A DNA stretch of 64,000 bases from Neorhizobium sp. JUb45 (GCF_004343585.1 NZ_SLYW01000003.1:558001-622000), one strand, 5' to 3'. Positions 40,266 to 49,200 are shown, counted from the stretch's first letter. Notes: generated from the sequence alone by a model not told the origin. A program made the numbers and translations.

Positions 40266-42695
40266 TCAGTTCGGCAGCGCGTAGGCGATCACGTAATCAC
40301 CACGATCGGGCGACTGGCGGGCGCCGCCGGCCGAGATGACCACATACTGCTTGCCCGTCTTAGGCGACTTGTAGGTCATCGGCGTGCCCTGGCTGCCAAC
40401 CGGCATGCGGGCCTTCCAGATTTCCTTGCCCGTCGCCGAGTCGAAGGCGCGCAGATAGTAGTCCTGCGTGGCGGCGAAGAAGACCAGGCCGCCCTGGGTG
40501 GCGAGCGAGCCGCCGATGGTCGGCATGCCGATCGGGATCTTGACCCCCATCTTGATGCCGAACGGGCCAGTGTCTTCCACCGTGCCGAGCGGCACCTGCC
40601 ACTTGATCTTCTGGCTATCCATGTCGATCGCCGTCAGCGAACCGAAAGGCGGTTCCTGGCAAGGAATGCCGAGCGCCGACAGGAAGCGGTTCTTGTCGAC
40701 CGCGTAGGGCGTGCCCTTCATCGGCACGACGCCCATGACCGTGTTGGTGGCTTCCGAACCGCTGGAGACAGCGGTGGTCGGGGCGGCTTCCTTCATCTGG
40801 ATCCACAGGCCGAGGCGCATGTCGTTGACGAAGATGGTGTTCGTCGTCGGGTCGGTGGAGAAACCGCCCCAGTTCATGCCACCCAGCGAACCCGGAAAGT
40901 TGAGTGCCAGATCCGTGCCCGGAACCGTGTAGACGCCATCATAACGCATGCCCTTGAAGGCGATACGGCACAACAGCTGGTCGAACGGCGTTGCACCCCA
41001 CATGTCGCTTTCGGTCAGCGTCTGTGCGCCGATCTGCGGCATGCCGACAGACAGTTTCTGCGTCGGCGAGTAGGGTTCGTTAGGGATCTTGCCCGGAACG
41101 ACCGGAACGTCCGCAACTTCCGTCAGCGGCTGGCCGGTGGCGCGGTCAAGCACCCAGATCTGGCCGGCCTTGGTGCCGAAGGTCAAAGCCGGAACCGTGG
41201 AACCGTCCTTCTTCTTGAAGTTGATGAAGGAGGGCTGCATCGGGGTGTCGAAGTCCCAGAGGTCGTTGTGAACCGTCTGGTAGACCCACTTTTCGCGGCC
41301 GGTCGTGGCATCGAGCGCCAGCATGGACGCGCCGTACTTGTGGTCGAGCGCCGTGCGGGTTGCACCGTAAAGGTCGACCGACGGGCTGCCGACCGGCAGG
41401 AACACCGTGTTGGATTCCGCGTCATAGGACGTGCCGGCCCAGACGTTCGGGGTCGAACGCGTATAGGTCTGGCCTTCCGGCGGAAGCTTGGTGATTTCCG
41501 GGTTGCCCGGATCGAATGCCCAGCGCAGTTCGCCGGTCACAACATCGAAGCCACGCATGACACCGCCCGGCATATCCACCTGGACGTTGTCGGCGATACG
41601 GCCGCCGATGATGATCGTCGTGCCGGCCACGGTCGGGGCTGCCGTCAGAACATATTGCGGGTCAGCAGCAGCACCGAGACCAACCTTCAGGTCAACGCGG
41701 CCATTGGTGCCGAAATCCGGGCAGAATGCGCCGGTATCGGCATCAAGCGCGATCAGTTCCGCGGTGATCGTGTTCATGATGATGCGGCGCTGGCAAATCG
41801 CACCTTCGGCAACCGTCACCGGGGTGACAGGCGTCGAACCATCGATCGTCGGCTGCACGAGCGGTGCGGCCGCGTCGAAATAGGCGAGGCCACGGCAACG
41901 CATCCAGACGGACGACTTTGCATTGATCTCGTTCTTCCAGATTTCTTTTCCGGTATCGGCATTGATGGCGATGACGTTGTTGTGCGGCGTGCAAAGATAA
42001 ACGCGATCACCGATCTGCAGGGGCGTCAGCTGGTCTTCGGCACCGCCGCCGCCGGGGCTGATCGGGGTGTCACCGGTGCGATAGGTCCAGGCAACCTGAA
42101 GATCCTTGACGTTGTCGCGGGTGATCTGGTCGAGCGCTGCGAAGCGCGAACCGCCATTGGTGTTGCCGTAGGCTTCCCAGTTCTTCTGTTCCTTGGCCGG
42201 GTCGACGGGCGTCAGCGGCGCCGGCGTACCGGTGAAGGCAACGGTCGGATGCGGAACGAACATGCCGGCGAAACCGGCAGCCGAGGCAACGGCCAGAACG
42301 GCTGCAATCGCGAAGGAGGCGAGATAGGCGGGGGTCTTGCCGGCTGCCTTGCGCAGCAGCGGGAAGCTGAGTGCAACAACCGTTGCGCCGACGCCGATCG
42401 CGAGAAGACGCGAGATCAGCGGCCAGAAATCAAGGCCGGCATCCCAGATCGCCCACACAATGGTGGCGACGGTAACAAGGCCGAACAACAGCGCGCCTGA
42501 TGGCTTGCGCAGAATGGTCAGCACACCGGAAAGAATGATGACGAGGCCGGCCAGCAGGAAATACCAGCTGCCACCGAGAGAGACGAGCTTACCGCCGCCG
42601 ACGGCGAAAAACAGGCCCGCGAGAACGAGAACGGCACCGAGCACGAACAGCCATACCTTGGCTATCGTGGACAGGGCGCCCTGAGAGGCTTTCAT
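40266..42695 (-). CDS. gcd: PQQ-dependent membrane-bound glucose dehydrogenase, 809 aa
   Basis: The quinoprotein oxidises D-glucose (and other aldoses) to the gluconolactone in the periplasm and passes electrons to ubiquinone. The N-terminal 140 residues hold about five membrane helices, as in E. coli Gcd. Then comes the eight-bladed quinoprotein domain with WEAYGNTNGGSRFAALDQIT, TYRTGDTP, CTPHNNVIAINADTGKEIWK, YGASMLALDATTGREKWVYQ, VHNDLWDFDTPMQPSF and the late GMNWGGFSTDP and GTPMTYKSPKTGKQYVV. The start at 42695 has AGGGA 5 bases upstream. No PQQ synthesis genes are in the window. Monocistronic with its own terminator. Acidification by this enzyme is known to dissolve phosphate and iron minerals. 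Confidence 0.95.
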   Translation of the reverse strand: MKASQGALSTIAKVWLFVLGAVLVLAGLFFAVGGGKLVSLGGSWYFLLAGLVIILSGVLTILRKPSGALLFGLVTVATIVWAIWDAGLDFWPLISRLLAIGVGATVVALSFPLLRKAAGKTPAYLASFAIAAVLAVASAAGFAGMFVPHPTVAFTGTPAPLTPVDPAKEQKNWEAYGNTNGGSRFAALDQITRDNVKDLQVAWTYRTGDTPISPGGGGAEDQLTPLQIGDRVYLCTPHNNVIAINADTGKEIWKNEINAKSSVWMRCRGLAYFDAAAPLVQPTIDGSTPVTPVTVAEGAICQRRIIMNTITAELIALDADTGAFCPDFGTNGRVDLKVGLGAAADPQYVLTAAPTVAGTTIIIGGRIADNVQVDMPGGVMRGFDVVTGELRWAFDPGNPEITKLPPEGQTYTRSTPNVWAGTSYDAESNTVFLPVGSPSVDLYGATRTALDHKYGASMLALDATTGREKWVYQTVHNDLWDFDTPMQPSFINFKKKDGSTVPALTFGTKAGQIWVLDRATGQPLTEVADVPVVPGKIPNEPYSPTQKLSVGMPQIGAQTLTESDMWGATPFDQLLCRIAFKGMRYDGVYTVPGTDLALNFPGSLGGMNWGGFSTDPTTNTIFVNDMRLGLWIQMKEAAPTTAVSSGSEATNTVMGVVPMKGTPYAVDKNRFLSALGIPCQEPPFGSLTAIDMDSQKIKWQVPLGTVEDTGPFGIKMGVKIPIGMPTIGGSLATQGGLVFFAATQDYYLRAFDSATGKEIWKARMPVGSQGTPMTYKSPKTGKQYVVISAGGARQSPDRGDYVIAYALPN

Positions 42696-42968
42696 TTTAT
42701 CCCTAGCTCCAGTTTTGGATTCGACAGAGTCGACAGTGGAGGCCCTCGGCAGCATCAGGAGCGAAAAAAAGGATCAATTGCGACTACCGTGCTTCTGTTG
42801 AAGGCGCGCTGGCGGCATGCAGGCTCACGAAGAGACCGGCGGGTCGGGAGCGTCCTTGCGAGGACTTCATGACGCGGCATGCGCCCTCCCCTGCGCAAAC
42901 AGCGACGGGCATTTCAAGCCCGTGCATGCGGTATAATGCCGCCTGCGACAAAATTGCAAGAGATTGTA

Positions 42969-42984
42969 TGTACTATTTCGTACA
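42969..42984. promoter_or_regulatory. Inverted repeat TGTAC-N6-GTACA
   Basis: Perfect 5-base arms in the AT-richer part of the gcd upstream region, about 275 bases from the gcd start. Candidate operator or promoter part of unknown regulator. Confidence 0.3.
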
Positions 42985-43000
42985 CAAACCGTTCACAGTT

Positions 43001-43016
43001 TTTGCATGTGTGCAAA
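43001..43016. promoter_or_regulatory. Inverted repeat TTTGCA-N4-TGCAAA
   Basis: Perfect 6-base arms, 17 bases from the previous palindrome and just after the marR-type gene end. LacI- or GntR-like operators have similar form; no regulator can be assigned. Confidence 0.3.
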
Positions 43017-43037
43017 CATGCTGTTGTTCTCGTCTTT

Positions 43038-43487
43038 TCAGCGCATTGCAGCAAGCTTTTCGCGGGCGGACTGGCTGCCGCCGTGACCGAGTTCGACGTC
43101 GATTTCTTCATGCACGCGCGTCCAGATCGGCAGTGCCGCCGTCAGCATCGCCATGCCGGCATCGGTCAGCATCAGCAGTCTGCCGCGGCGATCTTTTGGG
43201 TCGACCTCGCTTTTCACAAGCCCGCGCCGCTCGAGAATCTTCAGCGCTGCAGTCAGTGTGGTGCGGTCCATGGCAAGCAGATCGCAGACGGATTTCATCG
43301 TCGCCGGCACAGGGCGATTGAGCGACATCATCAGCGAAAACTGGCCATTGTTCAGACCGATCGGCTTCATCGCCACATCAAAACGACGGGCAAGCGCACG
43401 CGCTGTCCTTTGCACGTGCAGACACAGGCAGGTGTCGCGCACATGCAGCGTGGTGGAGAACGGGATCGAATCGATATTTGACAGCAT
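43038..43487 (-). CDS. MarR-family transcriptional regulator, 149 aa
   Basis: A winged-helix repressor. FDVAMKPIGLNNGQFSLMMS then VPATMKSVCDLLAMDRTTLT form the HTH. AALKILERRGLVKSEVDPKD and RRGRLLMLTDAGMAML form the recognition helix and wing with the conserved D-R-R. Cys residues near the N-terminus (DTCLCLHV) might sense oxidants. It is divergent from the DUF899-DUF1579-VOC operon. A perfect GTTGATATCAAC palindrome lies 12 bases before its start, so autoregulation and control of the operon are likely. Confidence 0.93.
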   Translation of the reverse strand: MLSNIDSIPFSTTLHVRDTCLCLHVQRTARALARRFDVAMKPIGLNNGQFSLMMSLNRPVPATMKSVCDLLAMDRTTLTAALKILERRGLVKSEVDPKDRRGRLLMLTDAGMAMLTAALPIWTRVHEEIDVELGHGGSQSAREKLAAMR

Positions 43488-43498
43488 GAGATAATCAT

Positions 43499-43510
43499 GT
43501 TGATATCAAC
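43499..43510. promoter_or_regulatory. Perfect palindrome GTTGATATCAAC (MarR operator candidate)
   Basis: Twelve bases, fully symmetric, between the divergent marR-type and DUF899 genes. MarR-family sites commonly have a TTGA..TCAA form of this length. Confidence 0.65.
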
Positions 43511-43537
43511 CTAATCTGTCAAGGAAGAGGAGACCTG

Positions 43538-44293
43538 ATGATGGATACAACTGTTTCCCCAACGAATGCCGTGATCGACCGCAACGAATGGCGCGATGCC
43601 CGCCTGAGATTGCTGGAACTCGAGAAGGAGGAAACCCGCCTGCGCGACAAGGTGCGGGCGGCGCGGCGGGCCCTGCCATGGGTGAAGGTGGCAAAGGACT
43701 ATGCCTTCGACACCCGGACCGGCCGCAAGACGCTGGCCGAGCTTTTCGAGAACCGCAGCCAGCTTCTGGTCTATCATTTCATGCTCGGCCCCGATTGGGA
43801 GGAAGGCTGTATCGGCTGTTCCTTCTTCTGCGATCATATCGAAGGGGCGCTGCCGCATCTCAACAATCACGATGTCACCTGGATCGCGGTATCACGTGCA
43901 CCGCTGTCCAAGATCGAAGCCTATCGTCACCGCATGGGCTGGAATTTCCCCTGGGTGTCGTCCTTCGGCAGCGAGTTCAATTACGATTACGACGTGTCGT
44001 TTTCGGCGCAAGAGCGGGCATCCGGCAGCGTCGAATACAATTACCGAAACGTGCCGACCGACCAGATCGCCGATGAGGAACACGGCATGTCATCCTTCTA
44101 TCGCGACGCGGAAGGCGAGATCTTTCATACTTATTCGACCTATGCCCGCGGCGGCGAAGAAGTCTGCGGCACGCTGATGCTGCTCGACCGTGCGCCGCTC
44201 GGACGCAACGAAACCTCGACGATGAGTTTTCTCAAACGCCACGATGAATACGGGCAAAAGCCCGACAAGGCGCATACATCCTGCTGTCACTGA
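43538..44293 (+). CDS. DUF899 family thioredoxin-fold protein, 251 aa
   Basis: RNEWRDARLRLLELEKEETR then RDKVRAARRALPWVKVAKDY is the DUF899 opening. GCIGCSFFCDH in the middle gives a CxxC-like pair. GWNFPWVSSFGSEFNYDYDV and the closing GLLDRAPLGRNE-type segment complete it. These proteins have a thioredoxin-like fold and often sit with SnoaL or VOC genes. Biochemical role not established. GAGGAG precedes the start. First gene of a three-gene operon under the divergent MarR regulator. Confidence 0.92.
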   Translation: MMDTTVSPTNAVIDRNEWRDARLRLLELEKEETRLRDKVRAARRALPWVKVAKDYAFDTRTGRKTLAELFENRSQLLVYHFMLGPDWEEGCIGCSFFCDHIEGALPHLNNHDVTWIAVSRAPLSKIEAYRHRMGWNFPWVSSFGSEFNYDYDVSFSAQERASGSVEYNYRNVPTDQIADEEHGMSSFYRDAEGEIFHTYSTYARGGEEVCGTLMLLDRAPLGRNETSTMSFLKRHDEYGQKPDKAHTSCCH

Positions 44294-44329
44294 AGCCACC
44301 AAGGATAAAACGACATAAGGGAGGAAGAC

Positions 44330-44800
44330 ATGTCGATGACAATGGCAAAACCCCGCGCCGAACACGGCTTTCTCGACAGGCTTGTTGGCACATGGGATGT
44401 CACGTCCGAAATGAGCGAAGGCACACCATGGGTGGAAAACGTCCGCTCGCTCGCCGGCATATGGGTGATTGCCGAAGGCAATGGCGAGATGCCGGGCGGC
44501 GAAGGCCCGGCGACCACTGTGCTCACCCTTGGCTTCGATGCCGCCAAGGAAAAATATGTCGGCACATGGCTCGGCTCGATGATGGATAATCTCTGGGTCT
44601 ATGAAGGCGAGATCGAACCGGACGGCAGGACGCTCAGCCTTTACACGACGGGCCCCTCGATGAGCGGCGACGGCATGGCCGATTATCGCGAGCAGATCAC
44701 CTTTCTGACCGACGATCACCGCACCTTCACGTCCAGCGCGAAGCAACCGGATGGCAGCTGGAAATACTTCATGGAAGCGCATTATCGGCGTAAGGCCTGA
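44330..44800 (+). CDS. DUF1579 family protein, 156 aa
   Basis: FLDRLVGTWDVTSEM at the N-terminus, then AGIWVIAEGNGEMPGGE, TLGFDAAKEKYVGTWLGSMM and SLYTTGPSM form the DUF1579 lipocalin-like beta-barrel. No signal peptide. GGGAGG precedes the ATG. The second gene of the MarR-controlled operon. DUF1579 proteins often accompany VOC and DUF899 proteins, but no activity is known. Confidence 0.9.
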   Translation: MSMTMAKPRAEHGFLDRLVGTWDVTSEMSEGTPWVENVRSLAGIWVIAEGNGEMPGGEGPATTVLTLGFDAAKEKYVGTWLGSMMDNLWVYEGEIEPDGRTLSLYTTGPSMSGDGMADYREQITFLTDDHRTFTSSAKQPDGSWKYFMEAHYRRKA

Positions 44801-44833
44801 GCTGACACGACAATAAACAGTGAGGAGACGACA

Positions 44834-45658
44834 ATGCTTCAGACCGCCTCGAACACACGATCCGAAACGCACGGCAAATTCATCTGGTGCGAGTTGATCA
44901 CGTCGGACACCAAGGCCGCCGGCGATTTCTATTCGACCGTCATCGGCTGGAAGGTCAACGAAATGTCGATGCCGGGGGAAACGGGCTCCATGCCTGCCTA
45001 TTTCCTGTTCGAGATGGGCGAAGGCGACAATTGCCCCGGCATCGGCGGCATGATGGATTTTCCGCCGGAACTGGAGGGCAAGCTGCCGCCGAACTGGACC
45101 GGTTATGTCGCCGTCGACGATGTCGACCAGACCTGCCGTGACTATGTGGCGCATGGTGGCCACGTGCAGCGCGAGCCGGACGACATTCCGGGCGTTGGCC
45201 GCTTTGCCGTGGTGGCCGATCCGCATGGCGCGGTGCTGTGTATCATGACGCCGATCCCACCGGAAAATCCGCCGCGTGAACTGGCTGCGACCGATCCCGG
45301 CAATGTCGGCTGGCGCGAGCTTTATGCCGGCGATGGTGATGAGGCATTTCAATTCTACGCAAAAATCTTCGGCTGGACGAAAAGCCATGACGTCGACATG
45401 GGGCCGATGGGCGCCTATCGCATCTTTGCCCATGGAGGCGAGATCACCGGCGGCATGATGACCCGGCCGGAAGGCGTGCCGGTGCCCTGCTGGTGTTATT
45501 ACTTCAATGTCGAAGCCATCGATGCGGCGATCGAACGCGTGACGGCCGGCGGCGGCGAGATCGTCAACGGTCCCGTGGAAGTGCCGGGTGGCAACTGGAT
45601 CGTGCAGGCGCTGGACCCGCAGGGCGCGTTTTTCAGCCTGACGGCAGCCAAGCGGTAA
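44834..45658 (+). CDS. Tandem VOC (glyoxalase/bleomycin-resistance-like) protein, 274 aa
   Basis: Two vicinal-oxygen-chelate domains of about 130 residues each. Repeat 1 starts GKFIWCELITSDTKAAGDFY and has PGVGRFAVVADPHGAVLCIM. Repeat 2 starts GNVGWRELYAGDGDEAFQFY and ends NWIVQALDPQGAFFSLTAAK. This layout matches the CFP30B/hydroxylase-like family. Metal ligands are not complete in either half, so catalysis is uncertain. GAGGAG precedes the ATG. The last gene of the MarR-linked operon. Confidence 0.92.
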   Translation: MLQTASNTRSETHGKFIWCELITSDTKAAGDFYSTVIGWKVNEMSMPGETGSMPAYFLFEMGEGDNCPGIGGMMDFPPELEGKLPPNWTGYVAVDDVDQTCRDYVAHGGHVQREPDDIPGVGRFAVVADPHGAVLCIMTPIPPENPPRELAATDPGNVGWRELYAGDGDEAFQFYAKIFGWTKSHDVDMGPMGAYRIFAHGGEITGGMMTRPEGVPVPCWCYYFNVEAIDAAIERVTAGGGEIVNGPVEVPGGNWIVQALDPQGAFFSLTAAKR

Positions 45659-45710
45659 ACCACGCAAATTTCATCACGACAGAAAATGCGGGGACGGCCG
45701 GCAGCAATCA

Positions 45711-45738
45711 CAGCGGGACCATGCAGACGGTCCCGCTG
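45711..45738. terminator. Strong hairpin between convergent VOC and DUF779 genes
   Basis: CAGCGGGACC (45711-45720) pairs perfectly with GGTCCCGCTG (45729-45738), loop of 8. There is no T-run, but the placement between convergent genes suggests transcription end for both. Confidence 0.55.
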
Positions 45739-45832
45739 AGGCCGCATGCCGATCAACCGAACCCTGTTTCACTGCGGCCGTCCCGCGCCGGGGCTGGGAG
45801 GCACCCCGGATTTTCCCCTCAAAGCCTACGGA

Positions 45833-46216
45833 TCATGCCCGGGCGGCCGGCACCGCGCAGGCCTCTCCGCCGCCGAACATGCGAGAGCGGGTGAGGAACC
45901 GTTTTTCCCGACCGTTATCGAGCGAGAACATGCCGCCGCGGCCCGCAACCACATCGATGATCAGTTGCGTGTGTTTCCAGGCTTCGAACTGGCTGGCGCT
46001 GATGAACACCGGCACGCCGCCGATTTCGCCCAGTTTCACGTCGTGATCACCGACGATGAAATCGTCTGTCGGATAACACATCGGCGACGAGCCATCGCAA
46101 CAGCCGCCGGACTGGTGAAACAGGATATGCGGATGATCCGCCTGGATTTCGGTGATCAGGGCAAGCGCCGCATCGGTGGCGGTAACGCGGGGTTCGCCGT
46201 TGATGGTGGTTTCCAT
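45833..46216 (-). CDS. DUF779 family protein, 127 aa
   Basis: Short cytoplasmic protein with the family's LFHQSGGCCDGSSPMCYPTD segment. The Cys pair and third Cys may bind metal. Further marks are FIVGDHDVKLGEIGGVPVFI and TQLIIDVVAGRGGMFSLDNG. AAAGGA precedes the ATG. DUF779 genes very often follow acetaldehyde/aldehyde dehydrogenase genes, as here (323 bases downstream of aldH on the same strand). The molecular role is unknown. Confidence 0.92.
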   Translation of the reverse strand: METTINGEPRVTATDAALALITEIQADHPHILFHQSGGCCDGSSPMCYPTDDFIVGDHDVKLGEIGGVPVFISASQFEAWKHTQLIIDVVAGRGGMFSLDNGREKRFLTRSRMFGGGEACAVPAARA

Positions 46217-46248
46217 GAAAATCCTTTCTGGAGGATGGGGCGACGACG

Positions 46249-46307
46249 GCCCCTCATCCGGCTCGCTTACGCTCCGCCACCTTCTCCCCGTTTTGACGGG
46301 GAGAAGG
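46249..46307. repeat. Rhizobial intergenic palindromic repeat (RIME/REP-like)
   Basis: CCCCTCATCCGG, then a short spacer, then CCTTCTCCCCG-N6-CGGGGAGAAGG (11-base perfect stem, 46280-46307). This wording recurs in many copies in rhizobial and Brucella genomes from general knowledge. Only one copy was noticed in this window. It lies between aldH and the DUF779 gene. Confidence 0.65.
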
Positions 46308-46539
46308 AAAATTGGTCAGCGCCTTGCCCCAAACGATCGGAGCAAACAGCCTGCGGGTAATCTCATTCTGTGCGGAGAGATGGGGATATCGCTGACGTAG
46401 ACGATCGAGCCCGGAATTGGTCCTGCCGTGGCGAAAATGGTGGCTTCGAGAACCGGAGCGCAGTGGACTTAATGTCCATGAGCACCGGAAGCGGAGAAGA
46501 CGCCATTTGCAGCCGGGCAGGGCCAATTCAGGCCGATCG

Positions 46540-48048
46540 TCAGAAGAAGCCGAGCTTCTTGGGGCTGTAGCTCACCAGCATGTTCTTGGTCTGCTGGTAG
46601 TGATCGAGCATCATCTTGTGGGTTTCGCGACCGATGCCGGACTGCTTGTAGCCACCAAATGCCGCGTGCGCCGGATAGGCGTGGTAGCAATTGGTCCACA
46701 CGCGCCCCGCCTGGATCTCGCGACCGAACCGATAGGCGCGGTTGCCATCGCGGGTCCACACACCGGCACCGAGGCCGTAAAGCGTGTCATTGGCGATTTC
46801 GAGGGCTTCCGCATCGGTCTTGAAGGTGGCGACAGACACGACAGGCCCAAAGATTTCCTCCTGAAAGACGCGCATCTTGTTGTGGCCGGCAAACACGGTC
46901 GGCTTGATGTAATAGCCATTGGCCAGTTCGCCGCCGAGATCGTTGCGTGTGCCGCCGGTCAGAACTTCGGCGCCTTCCTGTTTGCCGATGTCGAGATAGG
47001 CGAGGATCTTTTCCATCTGCTCGTTGGAGGCCTGCGCGCCGATCATCGTGGCGGCATCGAGCGGATTGCCCTGCACGATCGCTTCCACACGCTTCACTGC
47101 CCGCTCCATGAAGCGGTCATAAATGCTCTCATGTACCAGCGCACGGCTGGGGCATGTGCAGACTTCGCCCTGGTTGAGCGCGAACATCGCAAACCCTTCC
47201 AGCGCCTTATCGAAGAAATCATCATCTTCGTTGGCGACGTCGGCAAAGAAGATGTTGGGCGACTTGCCGCCCAGTTCCAGCGTCACCGGAATGAGGTTCT
47301 GGCTGGCATATTGCATGATCAGCCGGCCTGTCGTCGTTTCGCCGGTAAAGGCGATCTTGGCAATGCGCGGGCTGGACGCCAGCGGCTTGCCGGCTTCGAG
47401 GCCAAAACCGTTGACGATATTGAGGACACCCGGCGGTAGAAGATCACCGATGATTTCAGCCCAGACCAGCAGCGAGGCGGGTGTCTGTTCGGCCGGCTTG
47501 ATGACGACGCAATTGCCGGCGGCAAGCGCCGGCGCCAGCTTCCATGCCGCCATCAGGATCGGAAAGTTCCACGGAATGATCTGGCCGACGACACCGAGCG
47601 GCTCATGAAAATGATAGGCAACGGTATCGTTGTCGATCTCGCCGATCGAGCCTTCCTGTGCGCGAATGCAGGAGGCGAAATACCGGAAATGGTCGATCGC
47701 GAGCGGAATGTCGGCCGCCATGGTTTCGCGGATCGGCTTGCCATTGTCCCAGGTTTCCGCCTGGGCCAGCACTTCCAGCTTGTCCTCCATCCGCTGGGCG
47801 ATCTTCATCAGGATGTTGGAGCGTTCGGCCGGCGCCGTGCGGCCCCATTTGTCCTTGGCGGCATGGGCAGCGTCCAGCGCGGCGTTGATGTCCTTTTCAT
47901 CGGAGCGCGGAATTTCGCACAGCTTGCCGCCGGTGACCGGCGTGATGTTGTCGAAATATTTGCCGCCGATCGGCTCTCTCCACTCGCCACCGATATAGTT
48001 GCCGTATTTCAGCTTGAACGGCGATTCGACGATTTTCTGATGCAGCAT
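46540..48048 (-). CDS. NAD-dependent aldehyde dehydrogenase (acetaldehyde/ExaC-AldB type), 502 aa
   Basis: The oxyanion Asn is in [19 protein letters not shown]. The cofactor part is [14 protein letters not shown], the catalytic Glu is in ELGGKSPN, and the Cys is in [15 protein letters not shown]. The C-terminal [28 protein letters not shown] is the AldB/ExaC/AcoD signature. It oxidises acetaldehyde or similar short aldehydes to acids with NAD. The start at 48048 has GGAGG 8 bases upstream; the longer frame to 48225 crosses the operator region. It is preceded by a 20-base palindrome and a Fis-type regulator and followed by DUF779, the usual module. Confidence 0.95.
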   Translation of the reverse strand: MLHQKIVESPFKLKYGNYIGGEWREPIGGKYFDNITPVTGGKLCEIPRSDEKDINAALDAAHAAKDKWGRTAPAERSNILMKIAQRMEDKLEVLAQAETWDNGKPIRETMAADIPLAIDHFRYFASCIRAQEGSIGEIDNDTVAYHFHEPLGVVGQIIPWNFPILMAAWKLAPALAAGNCVVIKPAEQTPASLLVWAEIIGDLLPPGVLNIVNGFGLEAGKPLASSPRIAKIAFTGETTTGRLIMQYASQNLIPVTLELGGKSPNIFFADVANEDDDFFDKALEGFAMFALNQGEVCTCPSRALVHESIYDRFMERAVKRVEAIVQGNPLDAATMIGAQASNEQMEKILAYLDIGKQEGAEVLTGGTRNDLGGELANGYYIKPTVFAGHNKMRVFQEEIFGPVVSVATFKTDAEALEIANDTLYGLGAGVWTRDGNRAYRFGREIQAGRVWTNCYHAYPAHAAFGGYKQSGIGRETHKMMLDHYQQTKNMLVSYSPKKLGFF

Positions 48049-48172
48049 GGAATTATCCTCCCTGATATCCAGCTTCATGATCGCGACCGGTCGGTTAAGA
48101 CCGCGCTTGAGAGGAAATCTGCGTTTTGTCAGGACGGACGGAAAGCCGGCCATGACGATATGGCGGCGCACA

Positions 48173-48192
48173 CTGTCGCAAGCCTGCGACAG
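48173..48192. promoter_or_regulatory. Inverted repeat CTGTCGCA-N4-TGCGACAG (activator site candidate)
   Basis: Perfect 8-base arms, 125 bases upstream of the aldehyde dehydrogenase start and just after the regulator gene. TGTCGCA..TGCGACA is the form of site expected for a Fis-type HTH dimer. Confidence 0.6.
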
Positions 48193-48237
48193 TTGCCGGG
48201 CACAAACCATGCCGCGATGCGGCAATACCGGGTCAGA

Positions 48238-49200
48238 TCAATGCAGGCCGAACCGCTTCATCTTGCGGTGAAGGGTGGCGCGGCTCATGCCGAGCGTGAT
48301 CGCCGCCTGCGAGACATTGCCGTTGGCGCGCGACAATGCACGCGTCAAAGCGGCACGTTCGGCCTCGACGAGATCGCGGGCTGCATCGCAGGAGACTTCA
48401 TCGAGCGCGTCTGCCGCCGGAATGCCGGCTGCAATCCTGACATCGTCGAGCTTCAGGGCAAGCCGTGCAGCACGCGTGGCGCCGATCACCATGTCGTTGC
48501 GATCGACGGCAATCAGGGCAGCGGCACTATGGGCCGCCTGTGGGACCATCAGGAAACGCGCACCGGGAAAAGCCGAACGGAAAAGGTTCAGCTCGATACG
48601 CAAAGCGGCGTCGCGCACCGTTTGCGAAATGATAGACAACACGGTTTCGTTGACATCTTCCCGGCAGGTGGAAATGTCGAGCGCCGCCGCCAGCTCACCA
48701 CGATGATCGCGGATCGGTGCCGTGGTGCAGGACAGCCGGATATTGGACGAGAAGAAATGCTGATCACGAAAAATCGAAACGGCGCGTTCGTCGGCCAGGG
48801 CAGTGCCGATGCCGTTGGTGCCGATGCTGGCTTCGGTCCACACCGATGACGTCCAAAGACCGAGATCGTGAAACGCCTTGTCGTCGCCGGCAGCGCCACG
48901 ACGCTCCAGCGCTACACCGTTTTTGTCGGTGAGGAGAAGGCAGCAGCCCGACCGACCGACGGTGGAAAACAGCCGGTCCAGCTCGTCGCTCGCCTCGGCA
49001 ATCAATCGCTCCGAGGCCTGTCGCGCCTGCAGGAACTGTGCCTCGGTCAACCGGTTCGGCCTGCGGTTATCCTCCGGCGCCAGATGGTGCATGACCATGC
49101 AACGCCGCCAGGAAGCGACCACGGGGGAACTTGCCGCAGCGGCATTGCCGGCGGCACTCGAATAGACATGATCGGCATGCGCCATCGGCGGTAGCGTCAT
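48238..49200 (-). CDS. AcoR-like GAF-Fis regulator lacking the AAA+ domain, 320 aa
   Basis: N-terminal SWRRCMVMHHLAPEDNRRPN and the GAF domain (CCLLLTDKNGVALERRGAAG, WTEASIGTNGIGTALADERA, HFFSSNIRLSCTTAPIRDHR) match AcoR-type activators. The C-terminus has the Fis HTH ALTRALSRANGNVSQAAITL then GMSRATLHRKMKRFGLH. The central sigma-54 ATPase (GAFTGA, Walker A) is missing, and the spacing shows this is not a frameshift. It therefore must act without driving sigma-54. The ATG at 49200 is preferred over 49257. It lies directly upstream of aldH in the same direction and most likely controls it. Confidence 0.9.
   Translation of the reverse strand: MTLPPMAHADHVYSSAAGNAAAASSPVVASWRRCMVMHHLAPEDNRRPNRLTEAQFLQARQASERLIAEASDELDRLFSTVGRSGCCLLLTDKNGVALERRGAAGDDKAFHDLGLWTSSVWTEASIGTNGIGTALADERAVSIFRDQHFFSSNIRLSCTTAPIRDHRGELAAALDISTCREDVNETVLSIISQTVRDAALRIELNLFRSAFPGARFLMVPQAAHSAAALIAVDRNDMVIGATRAARLALKLDDVRIAAGIPAADALDEVSCDAARDLVEAERAALTRALSRANGNVSQAAITLGMSRATLHRKMKRFGLH

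Larger units (their letters stand above)
42696..43037. other. Upstream region of gcd with two palindromes
   Basis: A 342-base gap between gcd and the marR-type gene. It holds the two inverted repeats at 42969-42984 and 43001-43016; no gene is supported. The tract just upstream of gcd is GC-rich. Confidence 0.5.

Noticed and set aside
40188..42500. Plus-strand open frame of 770 codons
   Set aside because: Exactly antisense to gcd. Long antisense frames are common in high-GC DNA; the composition is Arg/Gly/Asp-rich with no family features.
48049..48237. Search for a sigma-54 promoter before aldH
   Set aside because: No TGGCAC-N5-TTGCA-like sequence with proper spacing was seen, consistent with the regulator lacking an AAA+ domain.
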